DNA of 64,000 nt, from positions 494,947 through 558,946 of the forward strand of contig JAOTON010000332.1 of assembly GCA_034440635.1 (NCBI GenBank), given 5' to 3'. Numbering within the stretch: position 1 is the stretch's first letter; every line of letters starts with the position of its first letter. Positions 11,901 through 23,700 of this stretch are shown here, in pieces. The translations under genes were made by a program, and so were the position numbers. Source of the stretch: Lepas anatifera. Lineage: Eukaryota > Arthropoda > Thecostraca > Lepadidae. A model generated the notes under the pieces. It saw nothing but the letters and a program-made list of their open reading frames with translations. It ran no database searches and was not told where the DNA came from.

Positions 11901-13155
11901 AATACTTTAAAACACCTGTGTGGAGGTGACGTCACAGCACTCATAACATTGTCAAAGCCAAACAATCATCGCCAGCCACACTTTTGCACCCCCCCCACCC
12001 AGAGACTTAATTATAATGAGACTGTCGGCCATCCTCCAGAGGCGGCTAAGCTGGAGACCGAAGCTGAGGGCGCGGCCAAGCCCAAGAAGAAAAAGAAGAA
12101 GAAGAAGCAGGAGGTGACGTCGGAGCAGCGTGTGGAGAAGGAGCTGCAGAAGCGTATGCTGCTTCAGGCCAAGGCAGCCAAGCGTGCCCTGAAGCGCTCC
12201 GGAGGCACTGCGCTCCAGCCAGGTTCGGTGGTGAATCTCTTACCTAACTCGGGCGGTACGGGAGTGCCGGTGTCTCACGGTAATTGTATGGCAGATTTTT
12301 CACCAGGCCGGGTGCTTTCCGATCCTTGTTTTCGCATCGGTTTTGTATGTTTAATCAGAATGTTAGGCCCCATCGTGTCCTAGCCGCTGACTTGGTGTTT
12401 GGCTCACAGTGAAAAAGAAGTCGAAGGGCAACAAAAAGGGCCTGAACCTGACCGCCGAGCTTACGGATACCAGCACCCGCGCTGTCAAAGGTTACCGCCA
12501 CAGGTGGGTGGATTCCACGTCTGAAACGTTGCTCATTTGAACCGACATTTACGGACCGAGGGAAGGATATTGTTGAACCAACATAAGTAAACACGTCAAG
12601 AAGTTATCTAATCAAACTAAAATGGCTTTTCGTGATTGACAGTCAAAATAAGGTTACTAGAATCCAGGCCAATTGCTCTGGTTGAGCGAAAGTCAATGAA
12701 TCCGCATAATCAGTGTTGTTGACGCTCCTGTGCACCTGCCCCCAGGGCGACGGAGAGCATCCGGGAGAAACAGGCAGAGAAAGCGTGGCGGCGGCGGCGG
12801 CAAGACCCGGGGCCGGGGCGGACGCGATGCGTCCCGTGGTCGGGGCGGACGCAGAGGTCGCGACGCGTCTCGAGGACGCGGCAGAGCGGCCTCGTCCTTC
12901 AGCGAAGAGAAACGCGACGGCGGTGGCGGGGGCAGGGGAAGTTTCAGAGGGGCCGGTAGGGGAAGTTTCAGTAGCGGCAGCAGGGGAGGGTTCAGTAGCA
13001 GGGGCAGGGGAGGCTCAAGAGGGGGCGGCAGGGGTGGATCAAGAGGGGGCAGTAGGGGAGGATCAAGAGGGGGCGGCAGGGGAGGATCAAGAGGGGGTGG
13101 AAGGGGAGGCTCCAGGGGTTCGGAGGGAGGGTTTAAAGGACGGGGCGCAAGGTGA
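8908..13155 (+). CDS. DDX27: DDX27 (Drs1)-type DEAD-box RNA helicase, C-terminal exons only
   Basis: Exons 8908-9102, 12040-12279 (donor uncertain), 12410-12503 and 12746-13155. The first encodes a coiled-coil stretch, RVERLEPQVDQV then RLEREEREL, SEAQLTKAERQL and RTWFQT, a pattern I recognise from the segment after the helicase core in DDX27. The second has a Lys run, then EQRVEKELQKRMLLQAKAAK, and fits the first by phase (G plus AG). The third gives LTAELTDTSTRAVKGYRHR, matching the family's C-terminal block. The last carries a long RGG/GGRGGSRGG tail. DDX27 works in the nucleolus on large-subunit rRNA processing. Within the last exon the frame implied by splicing reads REKQAEKAWRRRR, while the RGG tail is in another frame, so there is either a frameshift near 12787-12800 or an alternative donor (AAAG before GTTACC, about 12490). 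The DEAD and HRIGR-type motifs are absent from the window, so the gene is partial. Confidence 0.7.
9103..12039 (+). other. Large DDX27-like intron, mostly without recognisable content
   Basis: Between two exons joined in phase. Apart from the retrotransposon end at 10335-10660, I see only unique, moderately AT-rich sequence with no convincing exon or repeat. Confidence 0.5.
10335..10660 (+). mobile_element. 3' end of a CR1/L2-like non-LTR retrotransposon
   Basis: A 55-codon frame (10335-10502) ends a reverse transcriptase: GRRRFLYNAVRSYNDLP, then VRDATNITVFKTRLKVYL and a stop. This is the typical C-terminal signature of CR1/L2/Crack-type elements (the pattern aromatic-NDLP followed by FKxRLKxYL). 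About 160 bp of 3' UTR follow, closing with a TAA/AAT trinucleotide run at about 10644-10660. The copy is 5'-truncated and dead. It is a different family from the CA-tailed elements at 1227, 3026 and 58069. Confidence 0.75.
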
Positions 13156-13504
13156 CGAACAGCTCGTGGGATGTAAAGAATATGGGCACGTAGCTTTGGT
13201 GTGTTTGAGAGGCGAATCTAATACATTGCCTTTTGTACAGTGCGGTTTTCTCAGCGGCCAGTGTCTGTTACGAATAATCATACGCGTCTCCTGACCCATT
13301 GGAATCCAGGCAACACTGCGCTCGGGCCAGTTGCACCAGCCGATTATTTTGCTACCGCAACAGTTGTAAATCCCTGATTCGAATCCAGGCAACACCGCGT
13401 GGGCCGACGCACCGACCGGTTTTTAGCTACCGCAACAGTTCTAATCCCTGAAGAACACGCGGAGTCGGAGTATTTTGGCGGGTTGACGTCGAGGTAACGT
13501 TTAA

Positions 13505-13921
13505 ATGGAATAGACCACTTTGAATAGGTCTGAAATTCATGAAACCACATTTTGTTTCTAACCCCAATCGCTCAGAACGAAGATATCGCCTCTTTACTAC
13601 GCTGGCTTTTACTACTCTACGCTGGTTGGTTTGCCGGGGAAGCATCGCGTGTAATCACGAATCTGGCGGCTTGCAACATGTAAGGTTGCGTGGCCAAGCC
13701 ATTTGTTAACACTTATCGCGTGACATGCGCTGCCAAATGGAAAGGAATTCTTTCATGACTTGAGATAAGTAGTAATCTTCCCGCTGCTTTGAACTTTAGC
13801 GCTTGCGGAAATTTTACACAGAGCTTTGGGTGAAATTAGATATGCCAATAGTGGTTTCTCGACACGCTCTACAGAAGTGCTATCTCCGTTCAAAACCTAT
13901 TACAAAAGTGGGACACTCCCT
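13505..13921. mobile_element. TTAA-flanked MITE, family B, copy 1
   Basis: The right end is AAGTGGGACACTCCCT followed by TTAA. The left end, ATGGAATAGACCACTT preceded by TTAA (13501-13504), is its imperfect complement (11 of 16). The interior shares long stretches with 40965-41391, for example GAAACCACATTTTGTTTC, GCATCGCGTGTAA and ACATGCGCTGCCA. No protein is encoded. The right TTAA (13922-13925) is also the left TTAA of the next element. Confidence 0.65.
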
Positions 13922-13925
13922 TTAA

Positions 13926-14957
13926 CACGCGCCCCGCTAGGGTCCCTGGCATGACGCGCCCCGCTGGGGGGTGGGAGCGAATTTCGCCCCCTCCGTATCT
14001 CATTTCCCAGGAAAGCTAAAGAAAAATTACGGACGGTGTTTGAAAGCTTTTGAAGAGACAGAGAAATTATAAAATTTTATAATCGATGTATTTTTATTTC
14101 AGGTCAATATTGAGGTCAGCATAGGTAAAAAAGGTCCCATAGGCTTACAACAGGGCAGTGTACGTTTCCCCCTCTAAATTTTTACTCAGCGGAGCTAGAG
14201 AAAATATTAATGCATCATTGGATTCCTCTCATTGTGGCGAATCCAATGATGTATAATATGACCTTGCTAGGTCAAATTGTGAGAATGACCTAATCCATTG
14301 AGCTAGGTCAAGGTCACAGGGTGACCTGGTATAGTCATGTTGCATATAAATCGACTCCCCGTGACAATACAAGCACAACGCAAGAAAAATGGGAGCTTTA
14401 TCTCAATTCAGAGAGAAGTTATTGGCAAAACAAGCACTGTATGCTCCTGTGACCTGACATGACCTTTGAGAGGTCAGATGGTCAAAAACTCAACTTTGTG
14501 GTCAAGATTGTGGCAAGAATACACCGTTTGAGCATTTCCAGTTTTATATATCCTGTATTTACCGAAAACGAGCCCTTTCTATTTTTCTCCATAAACTTAT
14601 AATGGGATGACCCAAAAATTGACTCCGCCTTAGATCAACAATATCAAAGTTCCGAGATAGCAGATTTTTAGACCCTAATGGCCTCATCATATTGTGAAAG
14701 TTTCAAACTGATCGGTTGGCTGATGCTCCTTAGGTGCCGCTTCAAACTCGTAATTTTAGGTTTTGAGGTCGGGTCGCTTGACCTTAGATAGCTCCTTGAC
14801 CTGACATGACCCGGCCTAAACAAATTGTGAGATTCGTAAAATTGATCAGGGATAAGGTACTGTGAGTTTCGTTGTTGTGCGTCTCTTCGTTTTTGCATAT
14901 CCGGGGAAAACCAGGAGGGGGGGGGCGAATTTCGCCCCCCCTCCAGCGGGGGGCGTG
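13926..14957. mobile_element. 1.03-kb TTAA-flanked element with GC-rich hairpin ends
   Basis: Left end CACGCGCCCCGCT, right end AGCGGGGGGCGTG, with TTAA at 13922-13925 and 14958-14961. Both subterminal regions carry the palindrome GGGGGCGAATTTCGCCCCC or a close variant. Inside are a 13-bp perfect inverted repeat (CATCATTGGATTC / GAATCCAATGATG, 14208-14256) and many TGACCT/AGGTCA hexamers. No transposase frame is seen. It abuts the family B element at a shared TTAA. Confidence 0.6.
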
Positions 14958-14961
14958 TTAA

Positions 14962-17764
14962 GGATCATAACTGTGGCGGGCTCAGAATTTCACTGGTGCA
15001 TTGGCTACCAGGATTCCAAAACGTGTTCAGGTGAAATAGAAATGCGCTTTTTATTTCCACCACTCTAACGCTGTCTGAAACAATACCGGCTGTAAAGGAA
15101 TCTAGTTTTGCTGATATTGGTGGGCTGATTGTCGCCCCACTCCGAAAAGGACCTGTGCGGGGGTGTGGCTTTCCACTCACGCTTGTTAAATAGACTTTGA
15201 TCACATTCGTGTTGATTTATTCACAATTTTACAATTATGACATTCCTCCTGCGCTCCACAGCGTTTGCCTTGCAGAAAGGCGTGGGCCGTCACGGACACG
15301 AGCCGACCTGTTCGATATTTCACACTTTAAAGTCGTTCACATCAATTATCATTCATCAGAGAATATTCGGGATTCGGGGGCTGTCTCGGCGCCAAACCAT
15401 TAAGCCTGTTTATAGATAAGAAATATGATATCTGAATATGATTGCGACGGGTTTTTAGTGGCCATTTCTTTGAATGTTACTCTTGGGATGGCGTTGTTTC
15501 AGTGAAACCTCCCTGTTCACCTGACACGATAAGCAAATTGAGCCTCGAATTCACACCGGTGGTATGCAAAACGGAGAACAAATGGAGAATAACTGCGTCA
15601 CGGAGAATAAACAATGGTGAAAATACAAAAATCTTAAATGTTTACATGCACTAGGGCTGGAATCATTTTCGTTTAGATTATATGGGTAGAGACAAACGAC
15701 TCGATACAAAACCTTACATTTTCCGCGGCCATTATGTGCCTGGACTTTTGTAGAAGTAAAATAATCTAATCCAAGAGGTCGGATGTCGAAAAATAAAGTG
15801 TAGGAACTTCCGGGTTCCGTATATTGGGGTCAATTCTGCACGCAGCACGTGCCAGAATAAATAATCTCAAAGGATCGCCAGCGTTTGTCACGTGGCAGTT
15901 CTCCGTGCAAAGATTCACTGGTCGAACTGAACTGAGTTACCTGCCCTACACGAACGAACTGACCATTGCCCGCGAGTCTAGAAAAAGATCGGGAAGTGTT
16001 TACGACAGCAGATCTGTCCCTGTGGTGGCGACCTTGGTCACCTGGACAAATCAGATGCACTTGGTCGGTCTTTTCCCGTTTCAGTCGAACTCCCAGCTAA
16101 ATTTCTGGTGATTATTTCAGTGGCCGGTCACAAGTAACTCGTATTTGAGGGGGTTTCGGAGCGATCGGAAGCCTATGGTGGGTACTGAATGCGCGGAGGC
16201 ATGCTAGCTCATAGAAGATCGTCGAAAAGGTCTCCGCTGCTGCAAAATATAAAAATAGTTGGTAGATTAACAAAGTCAAGGGCGAATACCCACCACGCAG
16301 AATCGCCTCATTACCTCACAACGCTATGTCGTAGACTTGAACACCAAACAGTCCATTATGTTGGACGTCCGCACGACCACGCCACAGATATTACAGCACG
16401 TCCTTTTAATGCGACACCAATGAACGATTACAGGCGGCCTGGATATCACAATATCTCGCCGGGGCGGCGGCGACCCCCAGTGAACGCCCACTGAGACACA
16501 CGCTCACACTCCAACACCGCCCAGTGACCAGGACCAACTCCACAGAAGGCTGCCGTGATTGTGGCCGAGTCTCTAGCGGCTCTCCAGATACCCTCCCCCT
16601 CGTAATCAGCACGCACACGCGAGTCCCCAGTGGCTCCCCCTGGTACCCATTCCCTCTAAATCAGCGCGCGCACGCGTGGGTTTATGACAGAACGAGGTAA
16701 GCGCAGCAGTCTGCATCCGCGACACGCACATCACGATTGTCCGCGACGACAGAGGTAGCCGCGCTGGACCGGCAGGCGGCTCCCTCCCCGGCGACATCGG
16801 CGCCACAGTCGGCCGACTACCAGGACAGCAGTCATCAGCATAGATAAAACGCATCGTTCAGAAGCCGGTCTCTCCCGGGGGCCGGAGTTTGTAAACGATG
16901 GCGTGCCCGATACCGCGGCTCCATCGAGCCATTTCAGAGGAAGCTCACCTGGGCAGAGAGAAAGGGCGGGGCGGAGAGGACAGGTTTGCGACCCACACGA
17001 ACATTGCTACGTTTGTTTTTAGCTAAACTAAGGGATCTCAATTTACTGAAAATACGATATCTAGCGAAACTATGACTCTATGATTATATTGCAATGATAA
17101 TGGTGACGCCACAGCGTTCGCACTCAATTGACATCAACCGAAGTCGGCCGCGTGACGCCCCGATTACAGACATAGGCACACGACGCCCGGAGGCAAGGAG
17201 GGGCACTTCAGACCAGCTCACCTACACTACACATCCGGGTATGAGAATACAGTGGCGAAAGTCCCCATCAGGTAACACCAACACACGATGTCCACACCCA
17301 ACAGGCTGTCCTAGAAAGCGCTGTAACGACACACCGATTCGATGACGAGTCGCTTTTCGGGAATCTTGGCGCGACGAAACACTTCCGTTTGCTACCAGGG
17401 AACGGGCAAAGACGATCGTTATGTGGAGTTAATCAAGTTCATTATGAATTTTGAATGGCGAGCCAAATCCGCAATTTTCTCTTAAATATAATATCCACTT
17501 TTTGCTCTTGCACGCACTTCAGAAGAGGAAACATGGTCAGATTCTAGTGTACTGCTTTGTCTCATGAAAAAACAGCTATCACAACGAATACATGTTAGAT
17601 GTTGGAATTGGGGAATTTCACAGCTTCCACACGATCGAGTACAATACTTCTAACAAATCTAAACCTTCAGACACCGAGGCTTGGGCCACTGAGCGCACAC
17701 GCAAAGCCACAGAATAAACCACTCAATAGCCCAGCCTCGGCACCTCACAATATCCGGCGCCTCG
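14962..17764. other. Intergenic stretch, no gene recognised
   Basis: This lies between the DDX27-like gene and the 3' end of MARCHF6. The short frames show no family signature. A degenerate duplication of about 60 bp is visible near 16560-16680 (CAGCACGCACACGCG and CAGCGCGCGCACGCG). Part of it may be MARCHF6 3' UTR, as that gene runs leftwards into it. Confidence 0.45.
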
Positions 17765-20700
17765 TCACTTGCACCATCTTTCCGGTCCAAATACCTGCCT
17801 ACAACCGGTTCCCATCCATTGTTTTGACGGCGACCTGAGCGCCCCTGGCGGCGACCGGCTACACTTCGCTTCAGGACGCCGGGCGGAGCCGCCTTTATCT
17901 GGCGCCCTCCACAACGGGCGGGGCGCCGCCGTCCGGGGCCTCGGCGGGTGCGGGCGCGGGCTGCGCGGCGGCGGGCGGTGAGGCCCCGCGCGCTGCGGGT
18001 CGTAGTTGACTAGCCGGCGGCCTACCAGATACCTGTCAGAGGGGGAGGGGAGGTTCAGTCATTGGGCGAGGAAACTCCCATGGGAGAGGTGTTATTGCAA
18101 TGGGGGGTGCTGATAGTGCTGAAATCGTCTGGACCTGGCAAAAGTTTGGTACCTGGGATAAGAGAACAATGCCCAGGACAATTAGGCTCGAGCTTTAAAA
18201 AGTCGGCATCTAGGGTAGCTTAACCAATAGAAGGGATTATCCGAGAGTACGATGCCCTAAGACCAAGTTTGCTCGAAATGCGACGTCCTGAAAGGCTAAC
18301 TATTGAGGCAGTTTGGGATAAGGACGGGAATTTCGGTCATTTCCGCATAAGAAGCTTGCAGTACAAAGGCAGAATCAGGACACGTATACATAGAGTTGGA
18401 ATTACATTTCGTAAGATTAGAGAGTTGTGAGACGAGGGCCCTTCTTCAGAGAGCGGAAACATAATGAGGCCGGAAGCTGCTATCCCGCAGTACTTACTTG
18501 TCGTTTTTGATATGTTCGTAGAGTTTCTTGAACTGCTGGTACTGGCCGATCAGCATGACCACCAAGAAAGAGACGATCACGAGGAACGGGTACACTTGCC
18601 GCTGCACCATGTAAAGCGTGCTAGAGCGCGACACTGCGGCGGAGAAACGTTCAGTCAGACCCCAGCCGGGGGCGCCCGCGGGTGTCGGCTAATTTCACCA
18701 CTGGTCTGGTGTATATAAAACTCTGAAGCAGGTGCGGTAAATCTCGGGCAATACTGAGCTGGTAGGTCATGAAAAATGAGCACACCATTGCGGACTGCGA
18801 ACCCTACAACTAATTCCTATCATAATTTGGATACCTTAAACAGCCTCCCGGTTTGTTTTCAACACCAACTCAAGAAAATATGCTCAACTTTAGCAAAGTA
18901 AACTTAGAACAAAGTGAAGCAGATCAGATACGGCATCACCAGCGTCCATCACGTACGGAACAGCGGAGCGAAGGTGTGCACGAGCGCGTAGGGGACTGCC
19001 AGAGCCAGGCCGATCATGATGACCAGAGGCAACGCCAGATGCTGCAGCACAGAGCGCAGCTGCAGGTTCCGCAGCCCGTTCATATACACCTGGTACAGAG
19101 CACAGACGGCACGTCGATACACAGAGCAACACAGAGAGACACAGAATAGCGCAGAGCACAGCTGCAGGTTCGGGAGCCCGTTCATATACACCTGGAACAG
19201 AGCACAGACGGCACGTCAGACACAGAGGGACACAGAGAGACACATAATAGCACAGAGCATAGCTGCAGGCCCCGGAGCCCGTTCATATACACCTGGCACA
19301 GAGCACAGACGGCACGTCATACACGGAGTAACACAGAGAGACACAGAATAGCGCAGAGCCAGCTGCAGGTTCGGGAGCCCGTTCATATACATCTGACACA
19401 GACGGTACGTCAGACACAGAGACACAGAATAACACAGAGCGCAGTTGCAGGTTCCGCAGCCCGTTCATATACACCTGGTACAGAGCACAGACGGCACGTC
19501 ATACACAGAGCAACACAGAGAGACACAGAATAGCGCAGAGCACAGTGCAGGTTCGGGAGCCCGTTCATATACACCTGAACAGAGCACAGACGGCACGTCA
19601 GACACAGAGGGACACAGAGAGACACATAATAGCACAGAGCACAGCTGCAGGTTCGGGAGCCCGTTCATATACACCTGGAACAGAGCACAGACGGCACGTC
19701 AGACACAGAGCAACACAGAGAGACACAGAATAGCGCAGAGCGTAGCTGCAGGTTCCGGAGCCCGTTCATATACACCTGGCACAGAGCACAGACGGCACGT
19801 CAGACACAGAACGGCATAAAGAGACAGGGCAACACACAGAGACACATAAAAACACAGAGCTGAGACGGCACGTCAGACACGGAGTACCATACAGAGACAA
19901 AGAATAGCACAGAGCGCAGCTGCAGGTTCTGCAGCCCGTTCATATACATCTGACACAGACGGTACGTCAGACACAGAGACACAGAATAACACAGAGCGCA
20001 GTTGCAGGTTCCGCATACCCCTTCATATACACCTGGTACAGAGCACAGACGGTACGTCAGACACAGAGCAACGCAGAGCAGCACACAGAGACAGGGAAAC
20101 ACACAGTGACACAGAACACTACACAGAGCGGTAAAAAGCGCAGCTACAGGCTCCGTAGCACGTTCGTAAACTCAAAGAAGTACAGAGAAACAGAAAAGAC
20201 GGAGGTGCGGAACAGCACAGTGCGAGGCTGCAGAGCCCCGCCTATTTCCGCATACCTGTCGCTCAGCACAGAGGGCAATGTGACCACAGAGCTTGTGCAG
20301 AGGCACAGACACGCGCCGTATTCACAGATCACACTGCGCCCACGGCAACCAGCCACGCAACAGGCGCCGCTCCACACTTTCCTCTTTACAGGAAACGTAA
20401 AATCAGAGGTTCTCCCAACGTCGTGAGTTTGTTACGGTTGATGGACACGACGTACCTGTTCCAGCGCCTCCTTGAGCCACCAGTTGGGGCCCATCATTGT
20501 GATGGCGCACGTGATTTTGGTGTACAGCACGCCCAACGCCCAGTCCTGGAACAGACCCCGAAAAAACTCACTTCTAAGCAAGCAGCCGTGCTTGCTAAAG
20601 GACTACCCAACATCACAGGCTGTACTCTCACCACGCCCAGGCCCCGTCCAGCCGTGATTGCTACGGGACGACCCAGCGTCAGAGACTGTACTCTCACCGC

Positions 20701-23700
20701 GCCGTGTGGCCCACAGAGGTGGGATATATACAGGCCTACCTACGGCTCGATCAAGACGTCGAGTACTGTCGGCGCGTATGCTGTGCCGAGCGACGTCGCT
20801 TCCCGAGGGCGACCCCTCCGGGAGGTTGCCGAGGCCGCCGCACCCAGGCGCCTGGCCACGTCCGGCTGGCGAGACTCCGGCCGGGAGGCAATGGAAGAGG
20901 CCGGACTGTCGGGGGTCAGAGTGGAGGAGCGCCTCACCGTACTGCCCCACCATGGACCACCAAGGGAAGGAGTTAACATCTCGCTGGATGTTGGCCCGCG
21001 GGGCCGCCGGAACGCCCCTGACGCGGTGCGCCGCTCCGCAGCGGAGGAGCACCTCACCGAGCTGCCACAAGAGGCAACCTGGATCTGGTCCGACGGTTCC
21101 GCCGTTGGTGGCACATCCTTGGGCGGCGGGGGCCCTCTTGTTCTCCCGTCCGGCGAGACCGGAGGTGCGGGGCGGCCGGGCGACTGTGCTCCGCACTCGC
21201 GCGGCTTGCGCGTTGGGGCCGCGCTGGAAGCCTTCCCAGCCTGGGGGCGTCCCGTGGGCTCCCGCTGGTCGTCGCCTCGCTCCCAGGCGGCCTCTCCACC
21301 CTGGCGGGGGCCGCGGGGCCGGCGCCGTTGGGCTCAATATCTGGCATCTCCTCTCCGCCATCGACAGAGGCCGATGTTATCTGCGTGGGTCCCGGCCCTG
21401 CGGCCTCGGGACGAACGCGCCGACACTCTGGCGAGGGGCATCTGGCCTGCCCAGCGAGTGCCAGTGATGTGGACGAACTAAGGCTGTGGCCCGCGCACCC
21501 AGAGATGGATCGCGGGCTGGCCGGGCCTCCAGCGCATTGGGGGTCCTGCCGCCCCCGTCCCGGCGTGCAGAGGCGGCCGTAGACGTGCACCGTGGGGCCG
21601 GCCACTGGGGCCGGTCTCCTCCTCTCGCATGGCCGACCCCCTCTCCGGTGTGTTCGCGTGCGCCGAAAGGTGCCCGGGCGTTTGGCCGTTTGCCGGGGCC
21701 GCACGCCGGGCTGCTCCTGCGCTGCCGTCCTGCCGGCGCCCGCCTGGCCATCGGGCGCATCCCATCGACCCGGGCAGCTGCGGGACGGCGACCTGGTGGC
21801 GCCTTGGCCGGCGGCTACCTCTGCCGGGGCCGTGGGCTTGGTCAGGCCGGGTCAACAGGTGGGATATATCGACAAGCATGCATTTACCAAGAATAAAAAT
21901 TACGAAAGAACAGGTCCTTGGAATATTGACTTTTGAAAGGCCAAATAGAAAAACAACCACGGAAATCTTCCGACTGACAACAAAATCATTTCCTGGGGGA
22001 CATATCATTTCCTGGAGGCAAGGATTACTACGACAAAGGCTTTAAACTACGCGTCTGACCAACTGCCAATAACGAAACGTGAACATCGGCTTCCATCACT
22101 AAAATCTGCCCTGCCGTCACCAACAAATGACAGCGACACCCTTCTCGCCCATATCGAAGGGAGTCACCATTCACGGCTTAGATCAGCCAAAAGTCGCAAA
22201 TACCCCACCCCACCACTCGACACAGCTCTTACCCTCTCACTCACCTGGAAGACGAAGAAGACGGGCGTCTGATTGAGCGGCACCCTAATGGGCGTGATGA
22301 AGACCAGCTCCAGCAGCAGGCCGTACAGCAGCGGCACCACTCCCACCAGCACCACCAGCGCTACCGTAGCGCGCAGCACAGTAGCAGCCCACTGCTGCAG
22401 CCGGGTCGCCACCCCGGCCCATCCGAGGGGCAGCCAGCTGGCGGACAGCACGCAGAGCCGCACCAGCAGCCAGCAGGCGTACAGGCCACAGGCGGCCGTG
22501 TACAGCTCGTGGGCGGGGCCGTCAGTGACCCAGAGGGCCAGGATGAGCCGGCCCGTGTGTACCGGCACGGTCAGCATCACCACGCTAGAGGCCAGCAGCG
22601 TGATGCACATCAGAACCAGCAGACACCCGATCTGCCGGCAGCAGGAGCGGTCACAGGGTCAGCAGGGGGCGCGCTGCTGGGGAGTGACTGTGGCATCAAC
22701 CCATACGTTAGACGAATTTGGCACGAAGCTTATCTAGTCTCTCAAAGTCCGATTGACAATGCTGCAATGATTAATATTATAAATTGTTGGCAATTCATCT
22801 ACAATTAACATATCGACGACGTGCTCACTGCACTCGTGAGGAGACGTCAAAACAGCAAAGCTTCCACAAGAATCATCCCTATCGAACAAAGTGGCGTCCC
22901 TCCCAGGCGCCCACTCACCCGTCGTTCCCAGTTCCCAATCGTCCAACCCCCAGGCGCCCACTCACCCGTGGTTCCCAGTTCCCAATCGTCCAACCCCCAG
23001 GCGCCCACTCACCCTCCATACCCAGTTCCCAATCGCCCGACCCCCAGGCGCCCACTCACCCGTGGTTTCCAGTTCCCAATCGTCCAACCCCCAGGCGCCC
23101 ACTCACCCTCCGTTCCCAGTTCCCAATCGCCCGACCCCCAGGCGCCCACTCACGCGTGGTTCCCAGTTCCCAATCGTCCCACCCCCAGGCGCCCACTCAC
23201 CCGTGGTTCCCAGTTCCCACTCGCCCGACCCCCAGGCGCCCACTCACCCCTTCGTTCCCAGTTCCCATTCGCCCGACCCCCAGGCGCCCACTCACCCTTC
23301 GTTCCCAGTTCCCATTCGTCCAACCCCCAGGCGCCCACTCACCCGTGGTTCCCAGTTCCCAATCGCCCGACCCCCAGGCGCCCACTCACCCGCAGCGACA
23401 TCCAGCGGGGCCGTTTGTACGGCTGGAAGCCCACTGGCGCGTCGTGCATGATGAGAGCCTGGTGGGCGGCTCCTAGGCCGCCGCCCACGCCGGCCGCGCC
23501 GCCCGCCGGGGCGCCGTTGGCCTCAGGCGCGCGCGGCGGGGGCGGCGGCGGCGGCAGCGGCCCTTCATAGTTACCACGCTCAATGTCGTCCTCCTGCGGT
23601 AGGTACGAGAAGGTGAGCAAACGCATGCGGGTTTACGATCTTAACTGTTACTGACCAGCATGTATATGGTTCTCAGGATCAGTGCACTGCAGTCTCTGTG

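Noticed and set aside
8908..13155. The RGG-tailed gene as SERBP1, fibrillarin or another RGG protein
   Set aside because: The exons before the tail carry the DDX27-specific coiled-coil, RTWFQT and AELTDTS blocks and join to it in order.
12713..13294. A Gly/Ala/Glu-rich frame of 193 codons over the RGG exon
   Set aside because: It is an alternative frame of the GGN repeat; the RGG frame and the REKQAEKAW frame are better supported.
18853..20102. Repeated frames on both strands across the exon 16 array
   Set aside because: They are shadows of the tandem copies; only the exon at 18957-19089 continues into conserved MARCHF6 sequence.
20423..21481. A 352-codon frame as a host gene
   Set aside because: It begins over MARCHF6 exon 15 and crosses the left target duplication into the RNase H remnant; motifs switch frame, so it is a pseudogene fragment.
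22784..23570. Three overlapping plus-strand frames of about 190-250 codons rich in Pro (RPLTRGSQFP-type repeats)
   Set aside because: They come from the 47-bp minisatellite, whose length is not a multiple of three and so leaves all frames open; the real coding strand there is minus.
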